DNA of 64,000 nucleotides from Phormidium ambiguum IAM M-71 (GCF_001904725.1 NZ_MRCE01000025.1:26903-90902); one strand, 5' to 3'; counted from the first letter of the stretch, positions 20,130-28,952 are shown. The notes: generated by a model from the letters alone, not told the origin. A program made the numbers and translations.

Positions 20130-20196
20130 TAAGACCCAAGAAAAGCAATAATTTGAGCAGAGATTTGGGTAATCGAGAATGGCTTAATTGCCTTGG

Positions 20197-20261
20197 CGGT
20201 TGCTATGAATATGTGCTTAATTAACCCTTCCCTGTTTACGGGGAGGGGCAATAATTAAGGA
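20197..20261. repeat. palindromic repeat, family B (degenerate)
   Basis: TGCTTAATTAACCC, then CCCTGTTTACGGGGAGGGG, then AATAATTAAGGA. A worn copy of the 2924 and 53085 elements. It sits at the 3' ends of convergent genes and may help termination. Confidence 0.6.
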
Positions 20262-20768
20262 CTATTCCTCAAATGAAAGTAACAGCTTGCGTAACAATTT
20301 AACTAAAACTTGACGTTCCGTTTCTTCTAAAACATTAAGCAAATAATGTTCATTTTGCACATGAGCCTCAACCGCTTTTTCAATTACATTAAAACCTTTA
20401 TCAGTCAACTGAATTAATGTGCCACGACGATCGCTAAGATCGGGAATGCGCTTCACCAAGTCAGCTTGTTCTAGGCGATCGATCCGATGGGTCATCGTAC
20501 CAGAAGAAACCATCAAAGTATTAAACAAATCAGTTGGGGAAAGCTGGTACGGCTGACCAGAACGACGCAAAGTAGCCAAAACGTCAAATTCTCCCACATT
20601 CAAACCAAACTCCGAAAACGTCTGTTGAATACCTCGGTCTAAGTGTTTAGACAACCGCCCGATCCTGCCAATGATACCCATTGGCGACACATCTAGGTCA
20701 GGGCGCTCTTTGTGCCATTGCGCCAAAATCCGATCGACTGCATCGACATCCATGAAAAAGCTACTCAC
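20262..20768 (-). CDS. MarR-family regulator of the adjacent EamA exporter
   Basis: 168 residues. The HTH (about 60-110) includes QLSPTDLFNTLMVSSGTMTHRIDRLEQADLVKRIPDLSDRRGTL, with the conserved DRR wing. An alternative ATG five residues in (20753) is possible. It is transcribed divergently from the drug/metabolite transporter at 20854, and their 85-bp spacer holds three palindromic operator-like sites. The protein is very likely the repressor of both genes. Ligand unknown. Confidence 0.9.
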   Translation of the reverse strand: MSSFFMDVDAVDRILAQWHKERPDLDVSPMGIIGRIGRLSKHLDRGIQQTFSEFGLNVGEFDVLATLRRSGQPYQLSPTDLFNTLMVSSGTMTHRIDRLEQADLVKRIPDLSDRRGTLIQLTDKGFNVIEKAVEAHVQNEHYLLNVLEETERQVLVKLLRKLLLSFEE

Positions 20769-20785
20769 GCAAAACTCTTAGTAGA

Positions 20786-20809
20786 AATTATCTTAACATC
20801 AAGATAATT
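20786..20809. promoter_or_regulatory. MarR operator site 1 (9-bp perfect arms)
   Basis: AATTATCTT and AAGATAATT flank ACATCA-type six bases. It overlies the region upstream of a TATAAT (20812-20817), suiting repression of the plus-strand gene. Confidence 0.7.
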
Positions 20810-20811
20810 GC

Positions 20812-20817
20812 TATAAT
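20812..20817 (+). promoter_or_regulatory. candidate -10 box of the EamA gene
   Basis: A TATAAT lies between operator sites 1 and 2, about 37 nt before the ATG at 20854. The -35 is weak. Inferred from position only. Confidence 0.45.
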
Positions 20818-20829
20818 CTTGACATCAAG
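20818..20829. promoter_or_regulatory. MarR operator site 2
   Basis: CTTGA and TCAAG around a CA centre. Matches the core of site 1 (ATCTTnACATCAAGAT). Confidence 0.6.
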
Positions 20830-20847
20830 TATCTTGACATAGAGATA
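20830..20847. promoter_or_regulatory. MarR operator site 3
   Basis: TATCT and AGATA around TTGACATA-like bases, ending 6 nt before the EamA ATG. Three sites in tandem suggest cooperative binding. Confidence 0.55.
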
Positions 20848-20853
20848 AAATCC

Positions 20854-21759
20854 ATGAAGACAGCTACAGTTCGCTGGTCTGATATTCTGCTGACAGCAAT
20901 TGCGCCCATGATTTGGGGAACAACTTACGTAGTAGCAACTGAACTCTTGCCGCCTAATCATCCATTACTGGTAGCCGCCTTGCGTTCATTACCGATCGGT
21001 ATTTTGCTAACCGCATGGTTGAGAGAACTACCTAAAGGCGTTTGGTGGTGGCGAATTTTGCTTTTAGGTAGTCTGAATATTGGAATTTTTCAAGCTTTAT
21101 TATTTGTAGCCGCTTATCGCCTTCCCGGTGGCGTAGCCGCAACCGCAGGATCGATCCAACCTTTATTAGTAGTATTTTTTTCTTGGATCATTTTGAACGA
21201 AAAACCTTCCAAGCTATCAATTGTAGTTGCGATCGCTGGTTTTGTTGGTGTTGGGTTGCTAGTTTTAAGTCCTTCAGCGCGTCTTGATGGTGTTGGCATT
21301 GCCGCTGCGATCGCAGGAGCCGCCACAATGGGTTTAGGAACAGTATTAGTTAAACGCTGGAAAAGTCCGGTTTCTTTACTTGTCTTTACCGCCTGGCAAT
21401 TAACAGTTGGGGGACTGGTTTTATTGCCGATCGCTTTAGTAATTGAAGGGCCGATCGATCGTCTTTCTCCAACTAATTTATTAGGCTTTATTTATTTAGG
21501 TTTAATTGGTACTGGACTAGCTTACGCGCTCTGGTTTCGCGGGATTGATAAACTCAAAGCATCATCTGTTTCATATTTAGGCTTAATGAGTCCTTTAGTA
21601 GCCACACTAATGGGATTTTTCTTACTAAACCAAACATTAACCCCAATGCAATTAATGGGAATTGCGATCGTTTTATTCAGTGTTTTGATTGGACAAAAAA
21701 CCGATCGATTACGTCAACGTTCATTTCTTAATTTCACAACCCGAATCAAAAAATCATAA
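20854..21759 (+). CDS. EamA/DMT-family exporter
   Basis: 301 residues with ten hydrophobic segments and the duplicated EamA (DUF6) fold. Sequences such as WGTTYVVATELLPPNHP near the start and GLIGTGLAYALWFRGIDKLKASSVSYLGLMSPLVATLMG in the second half are family markers. Members export amino acids and related metabolites. A divergent MarR repressor and palindromic operators in the 85-bp spacer suggest inducible expression. Substrate unknown. Confidence 0.9.
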   Translation: MKTATVRWSDILLTAIAPMIWGTTYVVATELLPPNHPLLVAALRSLPIGILLTAWLRELPKGVWWWRILLLGSLNIGIFQALLFVAAYRLPGGVAATAGSIQPLLVVFFSWIILNEKPSKLSIVVAIAGFVGVGLLVLSPSARLDGVGIAAAIAGAATMGLGTVLVKRWKSPVSLLVFTAWQLTVGGLVLLPIALVIEGPIDRLSPTNLLGFIYLGLIGTGLAYALWFRGIDKLKASSVSYLGLMSPLVATLMGFFLLNQTLTPMQLMGIAIVLFSVLIGQKTDRLRQRSFLNFTTRIKKS

Positions 21760-21783
21760 TTACTCTACTACGATAAATCAGAT

Positions 21784-21893
21784 AATACCAAGTTCGGATA
21801 ATCGCTTATAAAACTCGAAGCACCCCACCCCCGCCAAAGCTGCGCTTTGTCTCCCCTCCCCGTTTACGGGGAGGGGATTAAGGGGTGGGGTTT
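21784..21893. repeat. palindromic intergenic element, family A
   Basis: Left flank TTCGGATAAT, then CACCCCACCCC, CAAAGCTGCGCTTTG, CCCCTCCCCG / CGGGGAGGGG, and AAGGGGTGGGG. Related copies are at 27391-27486 and 52939-53084. Nested complementary arms give a strong cruciform. Non-coding. Confidence 0.75.
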
Positions 21894-21929
21894 ATTCTCA
21901 TAATTGGCGTAAGTCATAACACATCAAAA

Positions 21930-21965
21930 AAGTAAGTTGTTGCGCTTCAGTGCAACAACTTACTT
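21930..21965. terminator. hairpin between convergent genes
   Basis: AAGTAAGTTGTTGC pairs with GCAACAACTTACTT, 14-bp arms and a short loop. It is placed between EamA and msrB ends, so a bidirectional terminator is plausible. Its core GTTGTTGCGCTTCAG recurs at 42512 and partly at 27377. Confidence 0.6.
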
Positions 21966-21991
21966 AATGTTTTCAGTTGATTAAAACTTTC

Positions 21992-22408
21992 CTACTGATT
22001 CTGTTCAGGAACGAACTTTAATGCCACCCCGTTCATACAATAACGCAGACCTGTAGGCTTTGGCCCATCATTAAATACGTGACCTAAATGCCCACCGCAG
22101 CGACGACAATGAACTTCAGTTCTAGTCATAAAAAATGAGCGATCGACAGTTGTTTCGATCGCCTCATCTAGCGGCGCAAAAAAGCTAGGCCAACCAGTAC
22201 CACTGTTGAATTTAGTATCAGAAGTAAACAGGGGTAACTCACAACCAGCACAGACAAATGTACCTTTGTCATAAACTTTATCTAATGGACTGGTGCCTGC
22301 TCTTTCCGTGCCATGTTTCCGCAACACATTAAACTGCTCAGGCGTTAAAATTTCTCGCCATTCTTGTTCGGTTTTCTTAACTTCAAATTCTTGCTTGGAT
22401 GTGGTCAT
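21992..22408 (-). CDS. msrB: peptide-methionine (R)-S-oxide reductase
   Basis: 138 residues, single MsrB domain. Reduces methionine-R-sulfoxide in oxidised proteins via thioredoxin. Zinc-binding CxxC pairs are seen in FVCAGCELPLF and HCRRCGGHLGHVF, and the catalytic Cys is in LRYCMN near the C-terminus. The W-rich GWPSF segment is also conserved. Cytoplasmic: no signal peptide. Monocistronic. Confidence 0.95.
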   Translation of the reverse strand: MTTSKQEFEVKKTEQEWREILTPEQFNVLRKHGTERAGTSPLDKVYDKGTFVCAGCELPLFTSDTKFNSGTGWPSFFAPLDEAIETTVDRSFFMTRTEVHCRRCGGHLGHVFNDGPKPTGLRYCMNGVALKFVPEQNQ

Positions 22409-22686
22409 GGTATTTAGGACAAAGTTAGTAGATTAGCGATCGACTAATGTTTCTACTTTCACTTTACCGCAAATTCAAAAATAATTCAGGGGTTGATTTT
22501 GCTTTCAGACTGATTCAACCGAGAGATTTGGGAAGATAAATTCTTCAGATCGGTTAAGGAAAAAACTTGGCTGCTATTTAAGAGTTGCGAATTATTTTTA
22601 GTCAAACTCTGACGGCGTAGTGCCAAGGTACAAACTTTGCACATAAGCAATTAACCTGAAAATTGTACATCCAAACTTAGTAAATT

Positions 22687-23760
22687 TCAATCTTTTCTAA
22701 CGATGTAGTAATCGTTTTGCAAATCGTGTTCTGATTGCTTGAGTTCTACACGAGTAAATCCCGCATCAGCTAACATTTGCAATGCTTTTTGTTGACCCCA
22801 AACCGTACCTAATCCCATCCCACCATCTGCCAGAGAAACTGTCATACAGTGCATACAAGAAATAGTGTAAAGGAATGGAGCAATTGGATGATCCAAATTA
22901 TCATGTACTTCGGTAGCGGCGTGAATATCCTGCATTAAATAAACGCCATCTGGACGCAAAGCTTTTTTAATGTTACTTAAAACAACATCAGGTTTTGCTT
23001 GGTCATGAATTGCGTCAAAAGTGGTAATTAAATGATAGCGATCGCTTTCGTCCAAAGTCGCAGCATCTTGAACTTGGAAATGAACATTAGTTAAATTTTT
23101 TTGTTGCGCTTCCGCAGTAGCAATAGCGATCGCTTCTGACGAAAAATCATATCCCCAAAATTGACTATGAGGAAATCTCTCAGCCAATTTGTTCATTGCT
23201 CGACCACGCCCACAACCAAGATCTAACACATTAATTCCCTGCTCTAAAGCTTCTTTTATATTAGGAATTAATGGTAAAATGTACTCCTCTAAAGCAGCAA
23301 CCACCGTTTGTGCGCTTTCTTCCGCCATGACTTCATGAAAGCGTTTATATTGAGAATAAGGAACACCACCGCCTTGGAAAAAACAATCTACAATTTGGTC
23401 TTCTACTGTTCCCAATACAGAAATAAATTGGGTAATTGGCGCAATATTATTTCCCGCCGCTGCTCTAGTTAAAAAAGCAGCGTGTTCAGGAGGTAAATAA
23501 TAAGTTTTTTTAGTTGGATTGTAATCGATTATCCGTCCTGTTACCATTGCCCCCAACCATTCGCGCACATACCTTTCATTTAAGTTTGTGCTATCAGCAA
23601 TTTCCTGGCTAGTAGCAGGTGGTAATTTTGCTAACGTATCAAACAATTTGGTACGATGACCGATAGAAATCATGAGCGAAAGTGCGCCACTATTGAGGAC
23701 ACCAAGTATGCGATCGGTAAATATTTCCGCTTTTGTTTCGTCAAAAGTTTGTGTGGTCAT
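22687..23760 (-). CDS. SAM-dependent methyltransferase with winged-helix N-terminus
   Basis: 357 residues. The N-terminal winged-helix dimerisation region (residues about 20-85) includes LPPATSQEIADSTNLNERYVREWLGAMV. The Rossmann domain follows, with motif I VLDLGCGRGRAMNKLAE (about residue 175-190) and post-I YDFSSEAIAIA. It resembles the Rv2258c-like class of transcription-factor-like methyltransferases found widely in bacteria. The substrate is unknown. Starts at ATG 23760; no operon partner. Confidence 0.85.
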   Translation of the reverse strand: MTTQTFDETKAEIFTDRILGVLNSGALSLMISIGHRTKLFDTLAKLPPATSQEIADSTNLNERYVREWLGAMVTGRIIDYNPTKKTYYLPPEHAAFLTRAAAGNNIAPITQFISVLGTVEDQIVDCFFQGGGVPYSQYKRFHEVMAEESAQTVVAALEEYILPLIPNIKEALEQGINVLDLGCGRGRAMNKLAERFPHSQFWGYDFSSEAIAIATAEAQQKNLTNVHFQVQDAATLDESDRYHLITTFDAIHDQAKPDVVLSNIKKALRPDGVYLMQDIHAATEVHDNLDHPIAPFLYTISCMHCMTVSLADGGMGLGTVWGQQKALQMLADAGFTRVELKQSEHDLQNDYYIVRKD

Positions 23761-24012
23761 AATTATTTAACCCTATTGTATAGAATCTTGACAAATTCTC
23801 GATTTGGGATTGACGATTCATTGAAATAGAAGTAACAAAGAATGATGCTTTTACTGTTTTTCCGACTTCAATCTAGAGATGTTTACAGATTAAGCAAGAG
23901 TCGGGAAGAAATAGGGAAGATGTACAATTAAAAATCGTAATTTTAGCAAGCGAACACATACTTTGAGGACTATATTTAGTTAAAAGTTGAGTCACGCACT
24001 TTACGCCGCTAT

Positions 24013-24597
24013 ATGAATTTAAATCAAGAAAAACAACAGCCAAATATTTATACAGATAGATTGATTTTGCGCCCATTTATGCTAAAGGATGCAGCAGAAG
24101 TGCAAAAGTTAGCAGGCGATCGCGCAATTGCTGCTGTTACCCAAGCCATTCCCCATCCTTATGAAGATGGGATGGCTGAAGATTGGATTAAAAGCCATCC
24201 AAAACAGTTTGCTGAAGGAAAAGGAGTAGTTTTTGCAATTACATTTTCTGAAACTAATCTGTTATGTGGTGCAATAGGTTTATCAATACACCAAGAAGAT
24301 AATCGTGCAGAATTAGGTTATTGGATTGGTAAACCTTTTTGGGGAAATGGTTATTGCACTGAAGCTGCTAAAGCAATATTAAAATATGGCTTTGAATCTT
24401 TGGGATTACATCGGATTTATTCTTCCCATTTCTCTAGCAATCCTGCTTCAGGTAGAGTGATGCAAAAAATAGGAATGCTTTACGAAGGTTGTTTGCGCCA
24501 ACATCTTTTGAAATGGGGAAAATTTGAAGATAGAGTCCAATATGGAATTCTTAAAACTGAGTGGGAAAGCCAGTTTCAAAAGGCAGAGTTAAGTTAA
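24013..24597 (+). CDS. GNAT acetyltransferase, RimJ/RimL-like
   Basis: 194 residues. The fold is shown by TDRLILRPFMLKDA at the start, GYWIGKPFWGNGYCTEAAKAIL (acetyl-CoA pyrophosphate loop, near residues 110-130), and NPASGRVMQKIGMLYEGCLRQHLLKWGKFED. Typical RimJ/L-type enzymes acetylate N-termini of ribosomal or other proteins. Target unknown. Confidence 0.88.
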   Translation: MNLNQEKQQPNIYTDRLILRPFMLKDAAEVQKLAGDRAIAAVTQAIPHPYEDGMAEDWIKSHPKQFAEGKGVVFAITFSETNLLCGAIGLSIHQEDNRAELGYWIGKPFWGNGYCTEAAKAILKYGFESLGLHRIYSSHFSSNPASGRVMQKIGMLYEGCLRQHLLKWGKFEDRVQYGILKTEWESQFQKAELS

Positions 24598-24615
24598 TGA
24601 TTAATCCAAATACGT

Positions 24616-24677
24616 AGGGGCGGGTTTAGCCAACAAAATCAATACAAAATAAATCAAGTTTAAATCAAAACCCGCCC
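24616..24677. repeat. inverted repeat GGGCGGGTTT
   Basis: GGGCGGGTTT (24618-24627) and AAACCCGCCC (24668-24677) enclose a 40-nt AT-rich loop. A decayed copy is at about 39913-39973. Intergenic repeat. Confidence 0.65.
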
Positions 24678-24714
24678 TTGCAAATTATGAATATAAACAT
24701 TAAGGAGAAAATTT

Positions 24715-27372
24715 TTGCGTAAATATTTTGTTACTTTGAAAAATTTGCTAATCGGAATTACTCTATCTTTTTTATTAGCAATAAGACAGGGAAAAGCCGA
24801 AATCTTCCCAATATCGATAGTTTCAGTTTTCTCTAGTACTCAGCAATCTTTCGCCCTTTCGGAAACAACAGCTATCCCAGCTATTAAGTTGTCTGAAATT
24901 AATATTAATCAGCTAGTAAAACAGGCGCTTGATTACTATCAAAATGGACAATTTGCTCAGGCGATCGCACTCTGGAAGCAAGCAGCTAATACATACCAAA
25001 ATCGCGGAGATCGTTTCAACCAAGCATTGATTTTCAGCTATCTTTCTTTAGCACATCAACAACTTAGCGAGTGGTCAGAAGCAAAAAATGCGATCGCGCA
25101 AAGTTTAAACTTAATTCAAAACTCTAAACAGGCGAATTTTGCTATTAACTCTTCTGCTTCGTCTTCTAAACCCACACCTACAAATCATAACTCAAAACTC
25201 ATCTTTGCTCACGCATTAAACACCCAAGGAAATCTTCAATTTGCTTTAGGTCAAACAGAAGCAGCATTAACAACATGGAAACAAGTTACTGACATTTATA
25301 AACAGATCAAAGATGAAAACAGAATAATTGGTAGTTTGATTAATCAAGCCCAAGCACAGCAAGCATTAGGATTATTTTTACAAGCCCGAAAAACTTTAAA
25401 TGAAATAGAAAACATTTTGCGATCGCAGCCTAACTCCCAATTAAAATCAATGAGTTTGCGAAGTTTAGGAAACATTCGACTCTTAGTAGGCGATATTGAG
25501 AATTCCCAACGAGTATTACAGCAAAGTTTAGCAATTGCAGAAGAACTGAAATTACCCCAAGATATTGATGCGACTTTACTCAGTTTGGCTAATGTATTCC
25601 GCGCTCAAAAAGATTCAAAAACCGCCTTAAGTTATTATCAAAAAGTTGTAACTTCTAACGCTTCACCTTTAACTCAAACCCAAGCACAACTCAATCAATT
25701 AAGTTTGTTATTAGATATAGGAAAAAGAGAAGAAGCTCAATCTCTTATACTTAATATTCAAAGTTTACTAGAAAAAATTCCTCCGAGTCGATCGACAATT
25801 TATGCCCGAATTAATTTTGCCCAAAGTCTACAAAAAATCGGGAATCAAGAACAAAATCACCAAGCAGCGAAAACTCTGGCAACAGCTTTAGAACAAGCAA
25901 AAAGCCTTAGAGATCGTCCTGCTGAAGCATATACTTTAGGATATTTGGGTGGAATTTATGAACAAACGCAACAATGGTTAGAAGCACAACAATTAACTGA
26001 ACAAGCACTTTTAATTGCCCAAGCAATCAATTCTCCAGAAATAGCTTATCAATGGCAATGGCAACTTGGGCGTATTTTAAAAGCGCAAGGACACATCGAA
26101 GCAGCAATCCAAGTTTATGAAACAGCATTTAAAACACTTCAGTCAATTCGCAGCGATTTAGTCGCCACCAATCCAGACTTGCAATTTTCATTTCGGGAAA
26201 GTGTAGAGCCAGTTTATCGGCAATTTGTCGATTTATTGTTACAAAAATCTCCGACTCAAGACAATTTAAAGCAAGCACGAGAAGCGATCGAATCATTACA
26301 ATTGGCAGAATTAGATAACTTTTTCCGTACTGCTTGTTTGGAAGGTCAAAGTGTGGCGATCGATCAAATCCAACAAACAGAATCAGCAGTGATTTATCCG
26401 ATTATTTTAACCGACCGACTGGAAATAATTGTAAGTTTGCCAGGTCAACCTTTGCGACATTACACCGCTTCCGTTTCCCAAAAAGAAGTAGAAGATACCT
26501 TAGAACAATTAAGATTCAATTTAGAAAAACCTTTCACTCCACCAGAAAGCAAACTTTTGGGAAAACAGGTTTACGAATGGTTAATTAGTCCAATTGAAGC
26601 AGCATTAAAAGCACAATTACCCAAAACATTAGTATTTGTCTTAGATGGTTCTTTTCGCAACGTGCCGATGGCAGCTTTATATGACGGCAAACAATATTTA
26701 ATCGAGCGTTATAGTATTGCTCTCGCACCAGGATTACGATTACTCAATCCTCAACCTTTACAACAGCAAAAATTAGGAGTTTTAGCGGCTGGATTAACAG
26801 AAGAACGTAATGGATTTAGCGCCTTATCTAACGTTAATTTGGAACTAAAAGAAATCCAAGCCGAACTTAAAAGTCAAATTCTCTTGAATCAAAACTTTAC
26901 AAGTTCAACCTTGCAAAAACAGATTGAAGCCCTACCATTTCCCATAGTTCACTTAGCAACTCACGGACAATTTAGTTCCAATGCCAATGAAACTTTCGTA
27001 TTAGCTTGGGATAAAAAAATCGACGTTAATGAACTGAGTGCTTTACTTCGCAAACGGGATGAAGTTAGGGAAGAAGCGATCGAACTTCTCGTTCTGAGTG
27101 CTTGTGAAACCGCCGCCGGAGACAAACGAGCCGCATTAGGATTAGCCGGAGTTGCCGTCAGAGCAGGCGCACGTAGCACTTTAGCTTCCCTGTGGAGTTT
27201 AGATGACGAATCGGGAGCACAATTTATGGGTTACTTTTATCGGGCATTATCCGATCGCAAACTGTCCAAAGCCGAAGCCCTCAGACAAGCACAACTAACT
27301 TTATTACGCGATCCAAACTTCCGCCATCCTCGCTACTGGGCACCTTATGTCCTAGTAGGAAATTGGTTGTAA
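24715..27372 (+). CDS. TPR-CHAT protease
   Basis: 885 residues from TTG 24715, chosen because AAGGAG lies 7 nt upstream. A hydrophobic N-terminus (about 7-25) may be a signal or anchor. TPR-like helices run from about residue 60 to 480. The C-terminal CHAT domain is a clan CD (caspase-like) protease fold, with HLATHGQF (His about 751) and VLSACET (Cys about 797), so the dyad is complete. A related CHAT protein is at 49650. Known CHAT proteases are separase-like or act with gasdermins in defence; the target here is unknown. Confidence 0.87.
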   Translation: MRKYFVTLKNLLIGITLSFLLAIRQGKAEIFPISIVSVFSSTQQSFALSETTAIPAIKLSEININQLVKQALDYYQNGQFAQAIALWKQAANTYQNRGDRFNQALIFSYLSLAHQQLSEWSEAKNAIAQSLNLIQNSKQANFAINSSASSSKPTPTNHNSKLIFAHALNTQGNLQFALGQTEAALTTWKQVTDIYKQIKDENRIIGSLINQAQAQQALGLFLQARKTLNEIENILRSQPNSQLKSMSLRSLGNIRLLVGDIENSQRVLQQSLAIAEELKLPQDIDATLLSLANVFRAQKDSKTALSYYQKVVTSNASPLTQTQAQLNQLSLLLDIGKREEAQSLILNIQSLLEKIPPSRSTIYARINFAQSLQKIGNQEQNHQAAKTLATALEQAKSLRDRPAEAYTLGYLGGIYEQTQQWLEAQQLTEQALLIAQAINSPEIAYQWQWQLGRILKAQGHIEAAIQVYETAFKTLQSIRSDLVATNPDLQFSFRESVEPVYRQFVDLLLQKSPTQDNLKQAREAIESLQLAELDNFFRTACLEGQSVAIDQIQQTESAVIYPIILTDRLEIIVSLPGQPLRHYTASVSQKEVEDTLEQLRFNLEKPFTPPESKLLGKQVYEWLISPIEAALKAQLPKTLVFVLDGSFRNVPMAALYDGKQYLIERYSIALAPGLRLLNPQPLQQQKLGVLAAGLTEERNGFSALSNVNLELKEIQAELKSQILLNQNFTSSTLQKQIEALPFPIVHLATHGQFSSNANETFVLAWDKKIDVNELSALLRKRDEVREEAIELLVLSACETAAGDKRAALGLAGVAVRAGARSTLASLWSLDDESGAQFMGYFYRALSDRKLSKAEALRQAQLTLLRDPNFRHPRYWAPYVLVGNWL

Positions 27373-27390
27373 GCACGTTGTTGCGCTTTA

Positions 27391-27486
27391 TATCAAGTTC
27401 TGATAATCGAAGCACCCCACCCCCGCCAAAGCTGCGCTTTGTCTCCCCTCCCCGTAAACGGGGAGGGGATTAAGGGGTGGGGTTAA
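27391..27486. repeat. palindromic intergenic element, family A
   Basis: Close copy of 21784-21893: CACCCCACCCC, CAAAGCTGCGCTTTG, CCCCTCCCCG / CGGGGAGGGG, AAGGGGTGGGG. The gap 27373-27759 otherwise has the 27519 element and the motif at 27675. Confidence 0.75.
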
Positions 27487-27518
27487 ATGACTGTGCGTAT
27501 AGCCTGCGGCATTCAATA

Positions 27519-27626
27519 ATACTAAATCCGGGTGAAAAAACCCCTTTATAAATAAACCGCAGAGGCGCAGAGAACGCAGAGGAAAGAGGGAGAAGATATG
27601 GGGGGTAACTAACCCGGATTTGGTAT
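27519..27626. mobile_element. MITE-like 108-bp element
   Basis: ATACTAAATCCGGGT and ACCCGGATTTGGTAT form 15-bp terminal inverted repeats with one mismatch. The interior contains CGCAGAGGCGCAGAG-type short repeats common in cyanobacteria. No coding capacity. Could be a non-autonomous transposon relic. Confidence 0.5.
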
Positions 27627-27674
27627 AACGTAACGCACCATTCCACTGATGTTCACAATTTTTTCTATGAGGTT

Positions 27675-27703
27675 TGCATAACTCCTTATTGTCACCCGCA
27701 AAT
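27675..27703 (+). promoter_or_regulatory. shared motif copy 1 (GCATAA-N-ACCCGC)
   Basis: GCATAACT at 27676, ACCCGCAAAT at 27694, start-to-start 18 nt. It is 66 nt before the ATG at 27760. See the separate finding. Confidence 0.65.
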
Positions 27704-27759
27704 TACAACAGAGAGTGCAGTGACACTCAAACTACAGAAAAAACTAAGGAGAAATTATC

Positions 27760-28206
27760 ATGCTTCGCAAAATTGTATCCCTATTAGCAATCAGTCCTCT
27801 AGCTTTGAATCTTATTGCTACAACACCTAGTACTGCTCAACAATCAATTGAGGCCCAACACCAACGACCAACTAATGGCTTTAAATTGTCCTGTAATCAA
27901 CTAATATTTGAAGGAGCAAAGTTTCAGACACAAGCCACATATCCTAGAGATCCAAATTTATATACAGGGCCTTTAAGAATTACGCGAGTTCATGGTTCTA
28001 AATGGGTAGGAAGATTGAATTTAAATAATTATCAAGAAACTGTTGAGGGGAGAATCTCTGGAACTAGATTTACTTTGAAAAGACGCTCTGGACAAAATTG
28101 GTCAGCAAGTTGCACCGCTGGTGGTGGGATTTATGGAACTTTCACAAAAAAAGAATCGCGTGCAGTTGGGTCTTTTACCTTGACACCAAACTTTGCTCGA
28201 AGATAA
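27760..28206 (+). CDS. secreted protein of unknown family, copy 1
   Basis: 148 residues, signal peptide MLRKIVSLLAISPLALNLIA up to about residue 30 (TAQQS). The mature part is beta-rich, with CNQLIFEGAKF, RITRVHGSKWVGRLNL and a C-terminal KKESRAVGSFTLTP. Two Cys residues in the mature chain could form a disulphide. AAGGAG 9 nt upstream supports the start. The next gene is a clear paralogue. No recognised domain. Confidence 0.75.
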   Translation: MLRKIVSLLAISPLALNLIATTPSTAQQSIEAQHQRPTNGFKLSCNQLIFEGAKFQTQATYPRDPNLYTGPLRITRVHGSKWVGRLNLNNYQETVEGRISGTRFTLKRRSGQNWSASCTAGGGIYGTFTKKESRAVGSFTLTPNFARR

Positions 28207-28221
28207 AAAGTTGAATAGAGC

Positions 28222-28246
28222 GATCGCCCAAAACCTTTGGGCGATC
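28222..28246. terminator. GC-rich hairpin between the paralogues
   Basis: GATCGCCCAAA pairs with TTTGGGCGATC around a 3-nt loop. No T-run, so an mRNA stabiliser or HIP1-derived repeat is equally likely. Confidence 0.4.
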
Positions 28247-28259
28247 CTAATACAAATAT

Positions 28260-28278
28260 CACCCGCAAATTACTACAG
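28260..28278 (+). promoter_or_regulatory. half-motif ACCCGCAAAT before copy 2
   Basis: CACCCGCAAATTAC matches the second half of the shared motif at copy 1 base for base. The GCATAAAC half is degenerate here (GATCCTAA). It is 52 nt upstream of ATG 28313. Confidence 0.5.
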
Positions 28279-28312
28279 GCATTCAACTCAAAGGAAAAAA
28301 CCAGAAAATATC

Positions 28313-28720
28313 ATGCTTCGCCAAATTTTATCAGTATTAGCAATTAGTCCTCTAGCTTTAAATCTTGTTACTACTACACCTGCTCAAGCTCAAATCCAAG
28401 CATCTAAGTGTAATCAACAAGTATTTGAAGGAGCAAATTTTGGAACAATTCATATATTTCCCCAAGACCCAAATGTATACACAGCGCCTTTAAGAATTAA
28501 TCAAGTTAATGGTTCTAGATGGTCGGGCATATTGAATATACATAATAATGCCGAAAAGGTTTACGGTACGATTTATGGAAATCAATTTACTATGAGAAGA
28601 CCATCAGGACAAACTTGGTCTGCTACTTGTACTCCAGGGGGTATTTCTGGCAATTTGAAAAAGCAGGAATCGCGTGGAGTTGGGTCTTTTCTTCTAACAC
28701 CTAATGCTGCTCAACGATGA
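28313..28720 (+). CDS. secreted protein of unknown family, copy 2
   Basis: 135 residues from ATG 28313 (AAGGAAAAA upstream). Paralogue of the gene at 27760: signal MLRQILSVLAISPLALNLV, mature CNQQVFEGANF, QVNGSRWSGILNI, SATCTPGGISG and a matching C-terminal GSFLLTP. A longer frame from 28193 would run through the intergenic hairpin and is rejected. Tandem duplication with sequence drift. Function unknown. Confidence 0.75.
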   Translation: MLRQILSVLAISPLALNLVTTTPAQAQIQASKCNQQVFEGANFGTIHIFPQDPNVYTAPLRINQVNGSRWSGILNIHNNAEKVYGTIYGNQFTMRRPSGQTWSATCTPGGISGNLKKQESRGVGSFLLTPNAAQR

Positions 28721-28802
28721 AATTTTGCTTTATGCGATCGCGCATAATTTTACGACTCATTCAATATTACACCGAGAGACAATTTATTTAGGAATTAAAT
28801 CT

Positions 28803-28952
28803 ATGCAATCTTTACCATTTTCCCCTCAAACTGATTCTTTACTATCTGCCGATTTACTACCGAAGCAGAACTCAGAAATGTCAGTCTTATCAGAAGATTT
28901 ATCAGAAGAAGAGCGATTTTGGTTTACTATTCTTCTCTTGAGAACCTGTTAA
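28803..28952 (+). CDS. 49-residue peptide of unknown function
   Basis: Start ATG 28803. The first ten residues (MQSLPFSPQT) and the preceding 24 bases resemble the start region of the EndoU gene at 29042, which begins MPSLSLSVQS. The middle is acidic (EDLSEEERF), and the end is hydrophobic with a single terminal Cys (LLLRTC). There is no signal peptide I trust. It may be a leader-like or regulatory peptide, a degenerate duplicate, or a chance ORF. Confidence 0.45.
   Translation: MQSLPFSPQTDSLLSADLLPKQNSEMSVLSEDLSEEERFWFTILLLRTC

Noticed and set aside
28742..28775. GCATAA before the 49-residue peptide
   Set aside because: The second half is missing at the right distance; ACACCGAG is 28 nt away.
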